Positions 1 through 9,646 of a DNA stretch of 57,970 nucleotides are shown here, in pieces. The translations under genes and the position numbers were made by a program. The number at the start of each line of letters is the position of its first letter. The first letter of the stretch is position 1. The stretch is from an uncultured Chitinophagales bacterium (GTDB taxonomy: Bacteria; Bacteroidota; Bacteroidia; Chitinophagales; UBA2359): assembly GCA_937927195.1 (NCBI GenBank), contig CALBCY010000047.1:1-57970 (forward strand), given 5' to 3'. The notes under the pieces are model-generated. The model made no database searches. It saw nothing but the letters and a program-made list of their open reading frames with translations, and had not been told where the DNA came from.

Positions 1-1748
1 ACCCTGAGTTCTTCTAGGCTGGCTGCTTTGATTTTTTGTGGTGATTTGAAGTGAACCAGTAATTCTTGGACACTGGCAGGGCCAATTCCTTTGATTTTTA
101 AAAACTCGGAATCAAGTTTTTCTTTGGAGCGCAGCTTTCTGTGAAAGTTAATGGCAAATCGATGTGCTTCGTTTCTAAGCTGCTGAGCCAGTTTAAGGCT
201 GGCTGATTTCTTGTCGATGTATAAAGGGACGGGATCACCAGGAACATAAATTTCTTCGAGTCTTTTGGCTATTCCAACGACAGCCATTTTACCTTTTAAA
301 TTCAGTTTCTCCAATGCATCCATTGCGGCACTTAGCTGTCCTTTTCCGCCATCTACGATGACCAATTGTGGAAGCGGTTTGTTTTCTTCTACAAGCCGTC
401 TGTAGCGCCTGCCGACCACTTCTTCCATAGAGGCGAAGTCATTGGCTCCTATAACAGTTTTTATTTTATAATGCCTGTATTCTTTCTTTGAAGGTTTGCC
501 ATCTCGGAATAGAACCATTGAAGCTACGGGGTTGGTTCCTTGAAAGTTTGAATTGTCAAAGCATTCAATATGACGTGGCAGTTCTGTCAGCCTGAAATCT
601 TTTTGCATTTGCTGCAATACTTCAAACTTTCTTTCATTTGCTGATTTTTTTAGCGAGGCGTTTGTTTCTTTTTGCTTTCTGTAGTAGGCTGCATTTTTCC
701 GCGCAAGGTCCAAAAGTTTTTTCTTGTCCCCAATTTGAGGAATGGTAACCTTGATGTCTGACTTTGGGAAGTCAATTTCAAAAGGAATGATTATTTCTTC
801 TGAATTACTGTTTACTTGCTCTCTTAAATCTATGATGGCCAGGAGCAATAATTCTTCTGGGCTTTCATCTAGTTTCTTTTTTATCTCAACCAGCCTGGTT
901 TGAATGATGGTTCCATTGATTACCTTGAAATAAGAGACCGCTGAGTACTTGTCGCTTGTTTCAATCGCAAAAACATCTACATTGTTTATGCTGACATTAA
1001 CCACAGTAGATTTACTTTGGTATTGATTGACCAAGCTTAGCCTCTGTTTGATGTCGTGGGCTTTCTCAAAGTCGAAGGCGTCTGAAGCTTCTTGCATTTT
1101 GGTTTTGAAGAAACGCTTTACACTTCCGTAATTTCCTTTTAGTATTGATTTAATTTGACTGATTCCGTTGTCGTAATCTTCCTGTGATTGGTGGCTTTCA
1201 CATGGACCCAAGCAATTGCCTAGATGGTATTCGAGGCAAACTTTGAACTTTTCTGCTTCAATGTTTTTCTTGCTGAGGTTCAAGTTGCAGGTTCTCAAGG
1301 GGAAGATCTGCTTTAAAAATTCCAGAATATATTTCACTTGCCTTACGGAGGTAAAAGGCCCTAAATAAGTCGATCCGTCTTTTATTAATTGACGGGTTAG
1401 GAAGACTCTTGGGAAGCGCTCGTTTTTTATACAAATATACGGATATGACTTATCGTCTTTGAGCAGGATGTTGTATCGGGGTTGCAATTTTTTTATCATT
1501 GCATTTTCCAATAGAAGAGCGTCTTGTTCTGTTTCAACAATGGTAAACTGGATAGAATCTATTTTGCTAACTAGAATTCTCGTCTTGGCATTGTCGTGTT
1601 TTTTTGTGAAATAAGAGGCGACTCTTTTCTTTAAATTTTTTGCTTTGCCCACATAAATCACCACCCCCTCAACATTGAAGTATTTATAGATGCCCGGTTG
1701 TTTGGGCAGCTGACTCATAACTTTTTCGTAAGCTGGATGTTTAGACAA
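1..1748 (-). CDS. uvrC: UvrABC system protein C (excinuclease subunit C), 3' end outside window
   Basis: UvrC makes the dual incisions of nucleotide excision repair after UvrA/UvrB find a lesion. About 582 codons are present; the family is about 600 residues, so only the last part of the C-terminal HhH region is cut by the window edge. Visible: an N-terminal GIY-YIG nuclease domain (PGIYKYF, then YVGKAKNLKKR), a cysteine cluster typical of many UvrC (CNLNL, CLEYHLGNCLGPC), a UVR-like segment (DAFDFEKAHDIKQRL), and the RNase H-like second nuclease (HIECFDNSNFQGT, VIVDGGKGQL). The HhH starts at FLKIKGIGPASVQELL. An in-frame stop lies just upstream, so the start is either TTG at 1748 (LSKHPAYEKV) or ATG at 1718. 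I take TTG because the ATG leaves almost nothing before the nuclease domain. It starts 17 bp after the PBP1A stop, suggesting co-transcription. Confidence 0.95.
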   Translation of the reverse strand, partial: MSKHPAYEKVMSQLPKQPGIYKYFNVEGVVIYVGKAKNLKKRVASYFTKKHDNAKTRILVSKIDSIQFTIVETEQDALLLENAMIKKLQPRYNILLKDDKSYPYICIKNERFPRVFLTRQLIKDGSTYLGPFTSVRQVKYILEFLKQIFPLRTCNLNLSKKNIEAEKFKVCLEYHLGNCLGPCESHQSQEDYDNGISQIKSILKGNYGSVKRFFKTKMQEASDAFDFEKAHDIKQRLSLVNQYQSKSTVVNVSINNVDVFAIETSDKYSAVSYFKVINGTIIQTRLVEIKKKLDESPEELLLLAIIDLREQVNSNSEEIIIPFEIDFPKSDIKVTIPQIGDKKKLLDLARKNAAYYRKQKETNASLKKSANERKFEVLQQMQKDFRLTELPRHIECFDNSNFQGTNPVASMVLFRDGKPSKKEYRHYKIKTVIGANDFASMEEVVGRRYRRLVEENKPLPQLVIVDGGKGQLSAAMDALEKLNLKGKMAVVGIAKRLEEIYVPGDPVPLYIDKKSASLKLAQQLRNEAHRFAINFHRKLRSKEKLDSEFLKIKGIGPASVQELLVHFKSPQKIKAASLEELR

Positions 1749-1765
1749 TTGTATGTATTGAAGTA

Positions 1766-4114
1766 TTAATCAAATTGATCACCGTCAAATTCATCTTCGT
1801 ATTCGTCTGAATTAGCTTTAGAGGGATCAAGAAAAGTTGGGTCTTCGGGAAGTAGGTCTAGCGGACTTTCGTATTTGCTACAATCCAACTCAATGTTAAG
1901 TCTTTCAGGCCTTTTGAACTGATCAGTTTCAGTGATTCCAAGATCTGGATCATTGTAAACTCTTTTCATAAACTCAGCGTAAATTGGAAGAGCCATATTT
2001 GCGCCTTGTCCGAGATTGGTGGTTCTGAAGCGAACCACTTTTTCGTCTCCACCAGTCCAGACACCTGCTACAAGTTTGGGAACGATTCCCATGAACCAAC
2101 CGTCTGAGTTGTTGTTCGTTGTTCCAGTTTTCCCAGCTATTTGCCCTTTGAATCCGTATCTCGATCTCAGTCTTACACCAGTCCCAAACTGCGAGACTCC
2201 TTCCATAAGTTTGATCATTGCGAAAGCTGTTTGTTCACTTAGAACTTCCTTTTCTTCTGGAGCAAATTTTTGTAAAACATGACCATTTTTGTCTTCGATT
2301 CTGGTAATGTATAGCGGTGTGATGTTTACTCCACCATTTGAAAAGGCAGAATAAGCGCCAACCATTTCAAGCAAAGAAATATCAGGAACTCCCAGACAAA
2401 TTGCTGGAACGGGTTCTAATAAACTTTCTATACCCATTTCTTGAGCAAGGTCAACAACTGGAATAGGGCCACCAACTTCTCGGAGTAATCTTGCAGTAAC
2501 CCAATTTAGGGAGTTTGCAAGAGACTTTTGGAGTGTTAGCATTTGTCCGTCCAGGGAGGTAGATCCTCTTGGTGACCAAGGTTTTGGGATTCCAAATTCT
2601 CCTGTTTGGAAAGTTATGGGAACATTGGGCAATTTCTGACAAGGCGACCAACCATTTTGAACAGCTAGTGTATATACAAAAGGTTTGAATGTAGAGCCGA
2701 CTTGATTGGTGGCCATTACATTGTCAAATTTTAAATGACGGTGATTGATTCCTCCAACCCATGCTTTAACATGTCCTGTTTCGGCATCCATTGCGATCAT
2801 AGAAGTTCTCAACAAACGCTTGTAATAACGTATGGAATCATTTGGTGTCATCAATGTGTCGATGTCTCCTTGATAGGAGAATATTCTCATTTTAACAGGA
2901 GTCTCAAAAGACTTTTCAATTTCAGAAGTGCTTGCATTTTTGGTTTTTAGCACACGGTATCTTTCGGATTGTCGTTGAGCTCTTTCCATAAATTTCTCAT
3001 CGCCGAAGTTTTTGTCTTCCCAAGGATCGTTGTCGTCCCAGTGCTTATCAAAATCTCCTTGCAATTTTTCCATGTGGAGCAAGGCAGCTTCTTCCGCATA
3101 TTGTTGAAATTTGGAGTGGATGGTTGTATAAATTTTTAGTCCATCCGTATAAATATTGTACTTACTTCCATCAACCTTTTGGTTTTTCTCTGCCCATTTA
3201 TTGATGTCTTTTTTGACTTGTTCTCTGAAATAAGTAGCGAGTCCTTCGTTGTGATCTAGTTTTCGATAGTCCAGTTCAATGTCTTTGACTTTTAGAGAGT
3301 CATAATCAGCTTGGGACAGTTTTTCGTATTTCACCATTTGTTGAAGGACAGTGTTCCTTCTGTTTTTGGATCTTTCAGGATTTCTTCGAGGATTGTACAA
3401 GGTACTTCCTTTAAGCATTCCGACGAGTACAGCACCTTGTTCAATTTTTAACTCTTCTGGTTCTATATTGAAAAAAGTTTGAGCGGCTGATTTTATTCCG
3501 AATGTATCAAAGCCGAGATGTACAGCATTGAAATACATGGTAATTATTTCACTCTTGGTATAGTTTCTTTCCAGTCTAACAGCAATGACCCATTCTTGTA
3601 ACTTTCTTAGCAACTTTTGAAAGGTGTTCATTTTCTTTCTGCCGAAAAGGTTTTTGGCCAATTGTTGTGAAATGGTTGATGCTCCAGATGTTTGCCCTTG
3701 TATGGTTCTTTTGACAGCAGTTAGCAATCCATAAAAGTCTATTCCTGAATGTTCGTAATATCTACAGTCCTCGGTTGCGATCAAGGCATCGACCAAGTGA
3801 GTGGGAATTTGCTCGAATTGTACGTTGGCTCTATCCTCAATATAGAATTTTCCCAATAAAACGCCATCAGAAGAATAGACTTCGGATGCGAGGGAGTTGG
3901 TCGGATTTTCAAGAGCTCTTGAGTCGGGGAGTGGATCGAAAGGTTTCCAACCTTTGGCGATGAATAGAACCAGGATGCCAAAGCAGAGAATGCCTAAGAA
4001 AAAAAGCGACCACAAAAGTGTGAAAAGACGTCTTAGAAAAGAGCCCTTTTTTTTCTTTTTTTTCGGTTGCTTTTGATGTTCCCGTTGATCGGTCTTATTT
4101 GAATTGCTTTCCAT
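1766..4114 (-). CDS. pbp1A: Class A penicillin-binding protein 1A (bifunctional transglycosylase/transpeptidase)
   Basis: Polymerises lipid II into glycan strands and cross-links peptides in the periplasm. The 782-residue protein has a short basic cytoplasmic tail (KKKKKKG), one membrane segment (about 31-53), a GT51 glycosyltransferase domain with the catalytic Glu in ATEDCRYYEH (E115) and the GASTISQQLAKNLF motif (144-157), then a transpeptidase domain with all three catalytic motifs: STFK (S474, K477), SLN (535-537) and KTG (662-664). The acidic C-terminal tail (SDEYEDEFDGDQFD) is unusual-looking but has no known role. The length is normal for Bacteroidota PBP1A. uvrC follows closely on the same strand. 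All active-site residues are intact, so I expect an active enzyme. Confidence 0.97.
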   Translation of the reverse strand: MESNSNKTDQREHQKQPKKKKKKGSFLRRLFTLLWSLFFLGILCFGILVLFIAKGWKPFDPLPDSRALENPTNSLASEVYSSDGVLLGKFYIEDRANVQFEQIPTHLVDALIATEDCRYYEHSGIDFYGLLTAVKRTIQGQTSGASTISQQLAKNLFGRKKMNTFQKLLRKLQEWVIAVRLERNYTKSEIITMYFNAVHLGFDTFGIKSAAQTFFNIEPEELKIEQGAVLVGMLKGSTLYNPRRNPERSKNRRNTVLQQMVKYEKLSQADYDSLKVKDIELDYRKLDHNEGLATYFREQVKKDINKWAEKNQKVDGSKYNIYTDGLKIYTTIHSKFQQYAEEAALLHMEKLQGDFDKHWDDNDPWEDKNFGDEKFMERAQRQSERYRVLKTKNASTSEIEKSFETPVKMRIFSYQGDIDTLMTPNDSIRYYKRLLRTSMIAMDAETGHVKAWVGGINHRHLKFDNVMATNQVGSTFKPFVYTLAVQNGWSPCQKLPNVPITFQTGEFGIPKPWSPRGSTSLDGQMLTLQKSLANSLNWVTARLLREVGGPIPVVDLAQEMGIESLLEPVPAICLGVPDISLLEMVGAYSAFSNGGVNITPLYITRIEDKNGHVLQKFAPEEKEVLSEQTAFAMIKLMEGVSQFGTGVRLRSRYGFKGQIAGKTGTTNNNSDGWFMGIVPKLVAGVWTGGDEKVVRFRTTNLGQGANMALPIYAEFMKRVYNDPDLGITETDQFKRPERLNIELDCSKYESPLDLLPEDPTFLDPSKANSDEYEDEFDGDQFD

Positions 4115-4719
4115 GAAAATTCGAGGTATTAGACTTGTTTAGAAGACACTAGATTTGAGATCTGTTATTACATCGCAAATCCTTGTCTGTCTATAGTTGA
4201 TATTTTGTCATTGGTTTCAATAAAAATTGAGGCTAAAATGTCCTAGGCATTCAATTTTATATTTAACGCTGCAATTTACTAAAAATTGAGTGATTATGTC
4301 CTTGAAAATTAGCGCATTGAGGAGGATTTTCTTGAAATGAGTTTGGTTTTATATGATTTGTTGCTTAGGATCAATGTTACGTTGACAAAAAAATTCTGTT
4401 TTGCAGGAAGTTTAGCTTAGGGATTGCAGCGGTTAAAGGAGGTTCTGATGTTGTCCAATAAAACAGGAAGGAATGGAGCTGACGGCAGGAAGATCCCATT
4501 TCCGACCATGTTTTATGACAACAGCTGACGCTCCTTTTTTAGCGGAAAGCCCGGCCCCCTTACTGTTTAGATTGTGGTATGGTGAATTATAAAAAGGGGG
4601 CAAGCCCCAAAAAGATCAATCGATTAATTCTAAATTTTATGATTTGGTTTAGTCAGAAAGAAAAAGCCCTGAACGATCTAAAAACAGATGGTTCAGGGCT
4701 TCGATTTATTTCAGAAACT
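4115..4719. other. 605-bp intergenic region with inverted repeats
   Basis: No convincing gene. It holds the upstream region of pbp1A (right to left), an 8-bp inverted repeat GCCCCCTT (4554-4561) / AAGGGGGC (4594-4601), and the terminator of the PorW-like gene at 4661-4701. The stretch 4470-4605 is more GC-rich than its surroundings and repeats the word AGCTGACG twice (at about 4477 and 4523). This could be an intergenic repeat or small RNA, but nothing in it matches a family I know. Confidence 0.4.
4661..4701 (-). terminator. Rho-independent terminator of the PorW/SprE-like gene
   Basis: An 11-bp perfect inverted repeat, AAGCCCTGAAC (4664-4674) and GTTCAGGGCTT (4691-4701), with a 16-nt loop. 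Read on the minus strand the stem is followed by a T run, and it lies 19 bp after the stop codon of the minus-strand gene. Confidence 0.85.
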
Positions 4720-7700
4720 TTAATTTTTGTTGAGGTAGTATTGATCGAAAAATTCGAAGTACGTTGCAGCATCTTTTGTGCTGAAAAATTTGGTGAAATT
4801 CTTCTTAGAAATCACGAAAGAAGTTGATTCAACATTTCCCGTTTTATCGAGTAAAGTGGCTTGTTGGGCTTTTACTTTTTTATAATATTCAAGTGCTTTC
4901 AATCCGTCTTTAAATGTTTTAACCAATAAGATTTGGTTCTGTGGATCGAGCAGCATTTGAGTAACATTTAGATTGTCGAGGCTGTTGTTTTCATTGTTGT
5001 AATCGGTGAAATTGTTGACAGTTTGACTGATGCCATCGACAAAGCCATCGAAAGCGACGACGTAATAATGACTTGCCTTTACATCTAGTTTGTATAGTTT
5101 ATTGTTGTTGGCATTTGTCTTGCTGCCCTTTTCAATATAGCTAAGAATTTCTTCAGCTTTGGTTTTTACTGGATCTCCAGGGTAACCGTTGACGATGTTT
5201 TTAAGAGCTATGATGTATTTCTCTTTTTCTTGCGTTTGGCCGATAGCAAAAGCAGTTAGCAAATCGAATTGTGCTTGAAGAGAATTTGATTCGAATTTTG
5301 TGGAAGCATTTTCTGAACGGGTCATTACTTCTTCATAATTTCCGCTGAGATAAAGTCCATAAGTTTCTTCGTAATATTTGACCAATTCCAAATTTTGAGA
5401 TTCCATGATTGTTTGGTAATCAGGATTGTCAATTAGTTTGGAATAGATGCCTTTTTTGTCATTTCTGAGTACATAATTTTTGTGCTGCTCGGCCGAAGCG
5501 GTGTTTCCATTTTTAGATTCCAAGAGGAATAAAGTGTAATGGGTTTGAACGGCATAATCGCAATCTGGATATCGAGTCAGTAATTCATTATAAGTTTCGA
5601 TTGCTTTGTTTTCATTTAGCAATTTGTCTTTGAAAATGTTTCCAGCTTCGAAAAGTGCATAAGTGATTTTCTTATGCGAGTTTTGCATGGATTTGCTGTC
5701 CAAAGGTAGGTTGTTGATGAGTACATCTCTGTTCAAGCTTCCTGATCCGAGCAAGTCAATAAGAACGTCAGCATCAGGGGTGGCAGAAGAGCTAACTTCC
5801 TGATTTTCATCATCAAATGCGATTGCTTGAGAGTTTCTCCGCCAGTCGTCCTGTAGGGGTCTTCCTCCCCATTGGGCGTTGAAAACATTGCGTCCTTGGT
5901 TTTTTGCAAGCGGGTTGTAGAAATACCATTTTCCTGCATTATTGCCTATTGGATCCTTTGTATCTATGGGTTGGTTTTTAGCTTTTTCGGCTTGTTCAGC
6001 TTTTAGCCTTGCTTGTTCTTCGAGGTCTGCGATTAATTCGTCAACAAAAACATTTCTTTGCGCTTCAGGCATAAGTGCAATCATTTGCAGACTGTCTTCA
6101 ACTTGAATGGTTTCTAAATGCTTGGCAAGATCGGCAAGGATGGTTTTGCGTTCTAGAATTTCTTCGTAGTTCGGGAATTTTTTTGAAAGTGAAGTTGCCG
6201 CACTGTCGTAGTAGTAGCTTGAGGTAAGGAATTCTTCTTCTTCAAAGAAGAGCTCAGCAATCTTAAGGAATACTTGTCCTTTTTGATCTTCACTAACGGA
6301 TTCATTTTGAGTTGCACCTTTTAACATTGCAACGGCTTCGTCAATGTTTCCATTGGCGATTTCAATTTCAGCTAGGGCAAGATAAATTTGATCCTGAACT
6401 TCTTCATTCTTTTCATCCTTAAGCATTTTATTGAAGTAGCGTTGAGCACTTTCGCTATTGTATTCTCCAGCCAATAATTTTGTCTTACCCAATTGAATTC
6501 TTGCACTGAAATCAAGTGGGAATTCAGCTTTGGATTTTGTTACTTTTTTGTAAGCAATTGCTGCTTCAGAGTGATTGCTTTTTTGTTGTTCTAGTTGTGC
6601 TTTGATGTAATACAATCTGGCTTTTTTTCTTTTGCCTCTTGTAACGGAAATCGCATCGTCAACTGCGTTGTATGCTTGATCATACTCTTCTGTAGCCAAA
6701 TGATATTGAACCAGATTTCCGTAGAGCTTGCTCTTTAATTTTCTAGGATATTTTTTAGTTTCTAAGGCCTTGTCAAGAATTTGTTTGGCATCATCATATT
6801 GTTCTTTGGCCAAGAAAGTTTTTGCTACCCAGATCATAGATTCATGTTTGGCTAGTTTATGGCCCATTGATGAAGAGCCTTTTTTTGCTTTTTTCTTGCT
6901 GGCAGTATTTCTTGCACTTGAAGTTTTGGAATCTTTCTTTTTCTTTTCAGGTTTGTCTTCCTTGACCTCTTCGGGTTTTTCCTCCTGTTCGGGTTCTACT
7001 TCTTCAACAATTTCCTCTTCGATTTCAGCTTGCGCTTCTTCCTTTTCCTTTTCTAACTCATCAGCAATTCTTTGGGCTTCTTCTTCAGTTGCTCTTTCCT
7101 CTTCCAATAATTTCTCTTCTAGTTCGGCAGCTTTTTCTTCCTTTTCTCTTTCCTTTCTGATTTTTTCCTGGGCGTACCATTCTTTTTTCTTTTCAGGGCT
7201 CATTTTCTTTACTTTGGCCCTGTCCTTTTTTCTTTTTTTCGCTTCCTTTTCTCTTTCTTTTTTGAGCGCATCTCTTTCCTTGGCTTTTTCCTTGTTTGAC
7301 TTTTCTTTTTCCTTGATTACTTCATCTCTTTCCTTTTGAGTTTCTTTTCTATCCGATGCTCTTTCTTTTTGCTTATCCTTTTTTGATTTTTCCCTTTCTT
7401 TTGCTTCTGCTTTTCTTTCTCTAGCCTTGTCTGCTTTTTCGTCTTCTCTTTTCTTCTGAAGCGCTTTTTTAGCGTCTTCCGTTGTTATTTTATTTCCACC
7501 AACGTTCACTCCTCCGCTACCTTGAACAGATGGGAAGCTTCTATTCTTGTCTGTACCTGCTTTGTCTCTTGCGACAAAAGATTCAATCCTTTGTTTGTTA
7601 TCAAACTCTTTGTTGATGTATTCAAGATTTTCGAGTGCTTCGGTATAATTGCCTTTTAAATATTGAGATTGTCCGATGATCAGGTAGCAATCGTCCACCC

Positions 7701-8058
7701 ATTTACTATTTGGGTGTAATTTTATATCGACAGAAGCTTTTTTGATAGCCACATCTAATTGGGAGTGCACAGAATTTGCTTTTTCTCCACCTTCGTATTC
7801 AAAAACAGGGATTATAGCATTAAAATCGTCTTTGTGAGCCTCTTCTAATTTTTTTAAGCTTTCCTTTATGATTAGATTCGCATTAAAATAACCGTTGTAT
7901 TTGGCAGTAAGATCCTGATAAGCGTTTCTAAACGTTGTGGATTCCGTCTTTTGTTTTTGTCTTGAGGATCTTTTAACCCTCACTTTTTGCTGAGCGAAAG
8001 CATCATTGAAGACAAGGATACAAAGGAGAAAGGAGAAATATTTAAGATATCTGTACAC
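4720..8058 (-). CDS. porW: PorW/SprE-like TPR protein of the type IX secretion system, with Lys/Glu-rich insert
   Basis: 1112 residues with a signal peptide (MYRYLKYFSFLLCILVFNDA, then FAQ). The N-terminal block (YQDLTAKYNGYFNANLIIKESLKKLE) and the following TPR units (DCYLIIGQSQYLKGNYTEALENL) resemble SprE of Flavobacterium and PorW of Porphyromonas, periplasmic proteins needed for T9SS secretion and gliding. More TPR units follow at about 400-680 and 850-960. Residues about 193-390 are an almost uninterrupted run of Lys, Glu, Arg and Asp, predicting a long charged helix or coiled coil; this makes the protein longer than the usual 800-900 residues. I see no lipobox cysteine, so here it may be a soluble periplasmic protein, unlike described lipoprotein homologues. 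Family assignment is by recall of the N-terminal pattern, not by search. It stands alone on its strand with a clear terminator. Confidence 0.75.
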   Translation of the reverse strand: MYRYLKYFSFLLCILVFNDAFAQQKVRVKRSSRQKQKTESTTFRNAYQDLTAKYNGYFNANLIIKESLKKLEEAHKDDFNAIIPVFEYEGGEKANSVHSQLDVAIKKASVDIKLHPNSKWVDDCYLIIGQSQYLKGNYTEALENLEYINKEFDNKQRIESFVARDKAGTDKNRSFPSVQGSGGVNVGGNKITTEDAKKALQKKREDEKADKARERKAEAKEREKSKKDKQKERASDRKETQKERDEVIKEKEKSNKEKAKERDALKKEREKEAKKRKKDRAKVKKMSPEKKKEWYAQEKIRKEREKEEKAAELEEKLLEEERATEEEAQRIADELEKEKEEAQAEIEEEIVEEVEPEQEEKPEEVKEDKPEKKKKDSKTSSARNTASKKKAKKGSSSMGHKLAKHESMIWVAKTFLAKEQYDDAKQILDKALETKKYPRKLKSKLYGNLVQYHLATEEYDQAYNAVDDAISVTRGKRKKARLYYIKAQLEQQKSNHSEAAIAYKKVTKSKAEFPLDFSARIQLGKTKLLAGEYNSESAQRYFNKMLKDEKNEEVQDQIYLALAEIEIANGNIDEAVAMLKGATQNESVSEDQKGQVFLKIAELFFEEEEFLTSSYYYDSAATSLSKKFPNYEEILERKTILADLAKHLETIQVEDSLQMIALMPEAQRNVFVDELIADLEEQARLKAEQAEKAKNQPIDTKDPIGNNAGKWYFYNPLAKNQGRNVFNAQWGGRPLQDDWRRNSQAIAFDDENQEVSSSATPDADVLIDLLGSGSLNRDVLINNLPLDSKSMQNSHKKITYALFEAGNIFKDKLLNENKAIETYNELLTRYPDCDYAVQTHYTLFLLESKNGNTASAEQHKNYVLRNDKKGIYSKLIDNPDYQTIMESQNLELVKYYEETYGLYLSGNYEEVMTRSENASTKFESNSLQAQFDLLTAFAIGQTQEKEKYIIALKNIVNGYPGDPVKTKAEEILSYIEKGSKTNANNNKLYKLDVKASHYYVVAFDGFVDGISQTVNNFTDYNNENNSLDNLNVTQMLLDPQNQILLVKTFKDGLKALEYYKKVKAQQATLLDKTGNVESTSFVISKKNFTKFFSTKDAATYFEFFDQYYLNKN

Positions 8059-8172
8059 TTTTTTCTTTTTTTACAACAATATATGAACTATTAATCTGTA
8101 TAAGAATTGGTTAAAAATTCAAATAATTCGAATTTTAAGCCGAATTCTGGGCGATAATACGAGTAATGGATA

Positions 8173-8180
8173 TAATTTTG
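8173..8180 (+). promoter_or_regulatory. Candidate -7 box upstream of the M23 peptidase operon
   Basis: TAATTTTG matches the Bacteroidota -7 consensus TAnnTTTG exactly, about 97 bp before the ATG at 8278 in the divergent intergenic region. No good TTTG/TTG -33 box lies at the normal spacing, so this is tentative. Confidence 0.35.
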
Positions 8181-8277
8181 CCTAGAATCCACCTATTTAA
8201 ACACTTTACGGAGGGAAATATTATATGTTTTCACCGTAAAATATCAATTAATCACAAAGATAGTCAACTGTTTTTGT

Positions 8278-9150
8278 ATGAATGAGAGACTTAGAAAGAT
8301 ATTCAAGCAATTAAATGACAAATACCGTTTGGTAATCATGAATGATATCACGCTCGAAGAGCGTTTATCCTTGAGATTATCGCGGATGAATGTCTTTGTT
8401 GTTTTTAGTACCATTGGGGTAATTTTAGTAGCCTTGACAGTGGCATTTATTGTGTATACACCATTGAAAGAGTACATTCCTGGTTATCAAGACGTTACAC
8501 AAAGAAGGCGTTTGTTGGACTTGACAAGTCGCACAGACTCTTTGGGTAGTGTTGTGAACTCACAAAACAATTTCATCAGAGGTTTACAAAAGGTATTAAT
8601 GGGGGAGGTTGATTCTGTTAAGAATGATTTTGGGCAGGTTTCGATATCGCAAAAAGGGGACTATTCAAACATTAATTTGAATGAAATTTCACCCGAAGAT
8701 TCCATGTTGAGAAAAGAGTTAGAAGATGAGGGAGTTTACGAGTTGTTTAATGAGGATCGTCGAGCGGATGCTGAATTGTCAGATTTGTACTTTGCGAAAC
8801 CTTTGGAAGGGTATGTTACCGACTCATTTAACGTTGCTAAAGAGCATTACGGGATAGACTTGATAGGGGAGAAAGATGCCCCAGTAAAAGCTATACTTGA
8901 TGGGGTTATAATTATGAATGATTGGTCATATGATACGGGATATGTAGTTGGTATTCAACATTCTTACAATTTAGTCTCTTTTTACAAACATAATTCGGTA
9001 ATATTAAAAAAAGTGGGTACTTTAGTAACTGCTGGGGATATTATTGCCATCGTTGGAGACACTGGAGAACTATCTGACGGGAAACATTTGCATTTGGAAT
9101 TGTGGCATAATCAATCGCCGGTTGACCCATTAAAGTTTATTATTTACTAA
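8278..9150 (+). CDS. Membrane-anchored M23 family metallopeptidase
   Basis: A predicted peptidoglycan endopeptidase of the LytM/M23 type. The 290-residue protein has a cytoplasmic N-terminus (about 1-36), one membrane segment (about 38-60), a periplasmic linker, and a C-terminal M23 domain (about 175-288). The zinc ligands are present as HYGID (H190, D194) and the second His of HLH (H272); the catalytic histidines correspond to YKH (H238) and H270. It is therefore likely active, not a degenerate activator. It is followed after 22 bp by a bactofilin gene, a pairing seen in many bacteria where the two act together in local cell-wall remodelling. An internal ATG (residue 21) is a possible alternative start. 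Confidence 0.92.
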   Translation: MNERLRKIFKQLNDKYRLVIMNDITLEERLSLRLSRMNVFVVFSTIGVILVALTVAFIVYTPLKEYIPGYQDVTQRRRLLDLTSRTDSLGSVVNSQNNFIRGLQKVLMGEVDSVKNDFGQVSISQKGDYSNINLNEISPEDSMLRKELEDEGVYELFNEDRRADAELSDLYFAKPLEGYVTDSFNVAKEHYGIDLIGEKDAPVKAILDGVIIMNDWSYDTGYVVGIQHSYNLVSFYKHNSVILKKVGTLVTAGDIIAIVGDTGELSDGKHLHLELWHNQSPVDPLKFIIY

Positions 9151-9172
9151 AAACCAAAACCAACAAGTCGCT

Positions 9173-9646
9173 ATGTTTGGCATTCGAAAAAAAAGCAAAG
9201 AAAACTCTGGAGAACCCACTCTAAGTTTAAGTACAAATAGCAAAAAAAACTCAGGTGATGTTCAATCATCAAATAGAATTGGACAAGGAACCAAGATTGA
9301 AGGAGAAATAATTACAGAAGGAACGATAAGAATTGAAGGAGAGATTGATGGTTATGTAGAATCTAAAAGTCGCATAATTATAGGTCCAACGGGTGTAATT
9401 AAAGGAGATATCCTTTGTGAGAGCATTGATATTTCAGGCCATGTTGTTGGCAAGATCAAATGTAAAGATATTTTGTTCATGAAATCTAGTGCCATTGTCG
9501 ATGGTGAGATTGAGACTAATAAATTGGTCATGGACCAAGGAGCAACCTTTAATGGTAGTTGTAAAACTAAAGTTGGAAGCTCAGCAGGTTCATTCTTAAA
9601 TGACAAGGCAGAGAACAATGCCGACCTCACCAAAAAAGCAGTCTAA
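9173..9646 (+). CDS. Bactofilin (polymer-forming cytoskeletal protein)
   Basis: 157 residues with a charged disordered N-terminus (about 1-35) and a single bactofilin beta-helix core (about 37-140). The core shows the regular short repeats of the family: GTKIEGEIITEGTIRIEGEI, then VIKGDILCESIDISGHVVGKI. Bactofilins form filaments without nucleotide and scaffold envelope enzymes. The gene lies directly after the M23 peptidase and its 3' end overlaps the AtpZ-like gene by 29 bp, so the group is probably one operon. No membrane anchor is visible. Confidence 0.95.
   Translation: MFGIRKKSKENSGEPTLSLSTNSKKNSGDVQSSNRIGQGTKIEGEIITEGTIRIEGEIDGYVESKSRIIIGPTGVIKGDILCESIDISGHVVGKIKCKDILFMKSSAIVDGEIETNKLVMDQGATFNGSCKTKVGSSAGSFLNDKAENNADLTKKAV

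Noticed and set aside
6728..7339. 203-codon plus-strand open frame
   Set aside because: It is antisense to the Lys/Glu-rich part of the PorW-like gene; the Ser/Phe-rich product is just the complement of the AAA/GAA-rich coding sequence.
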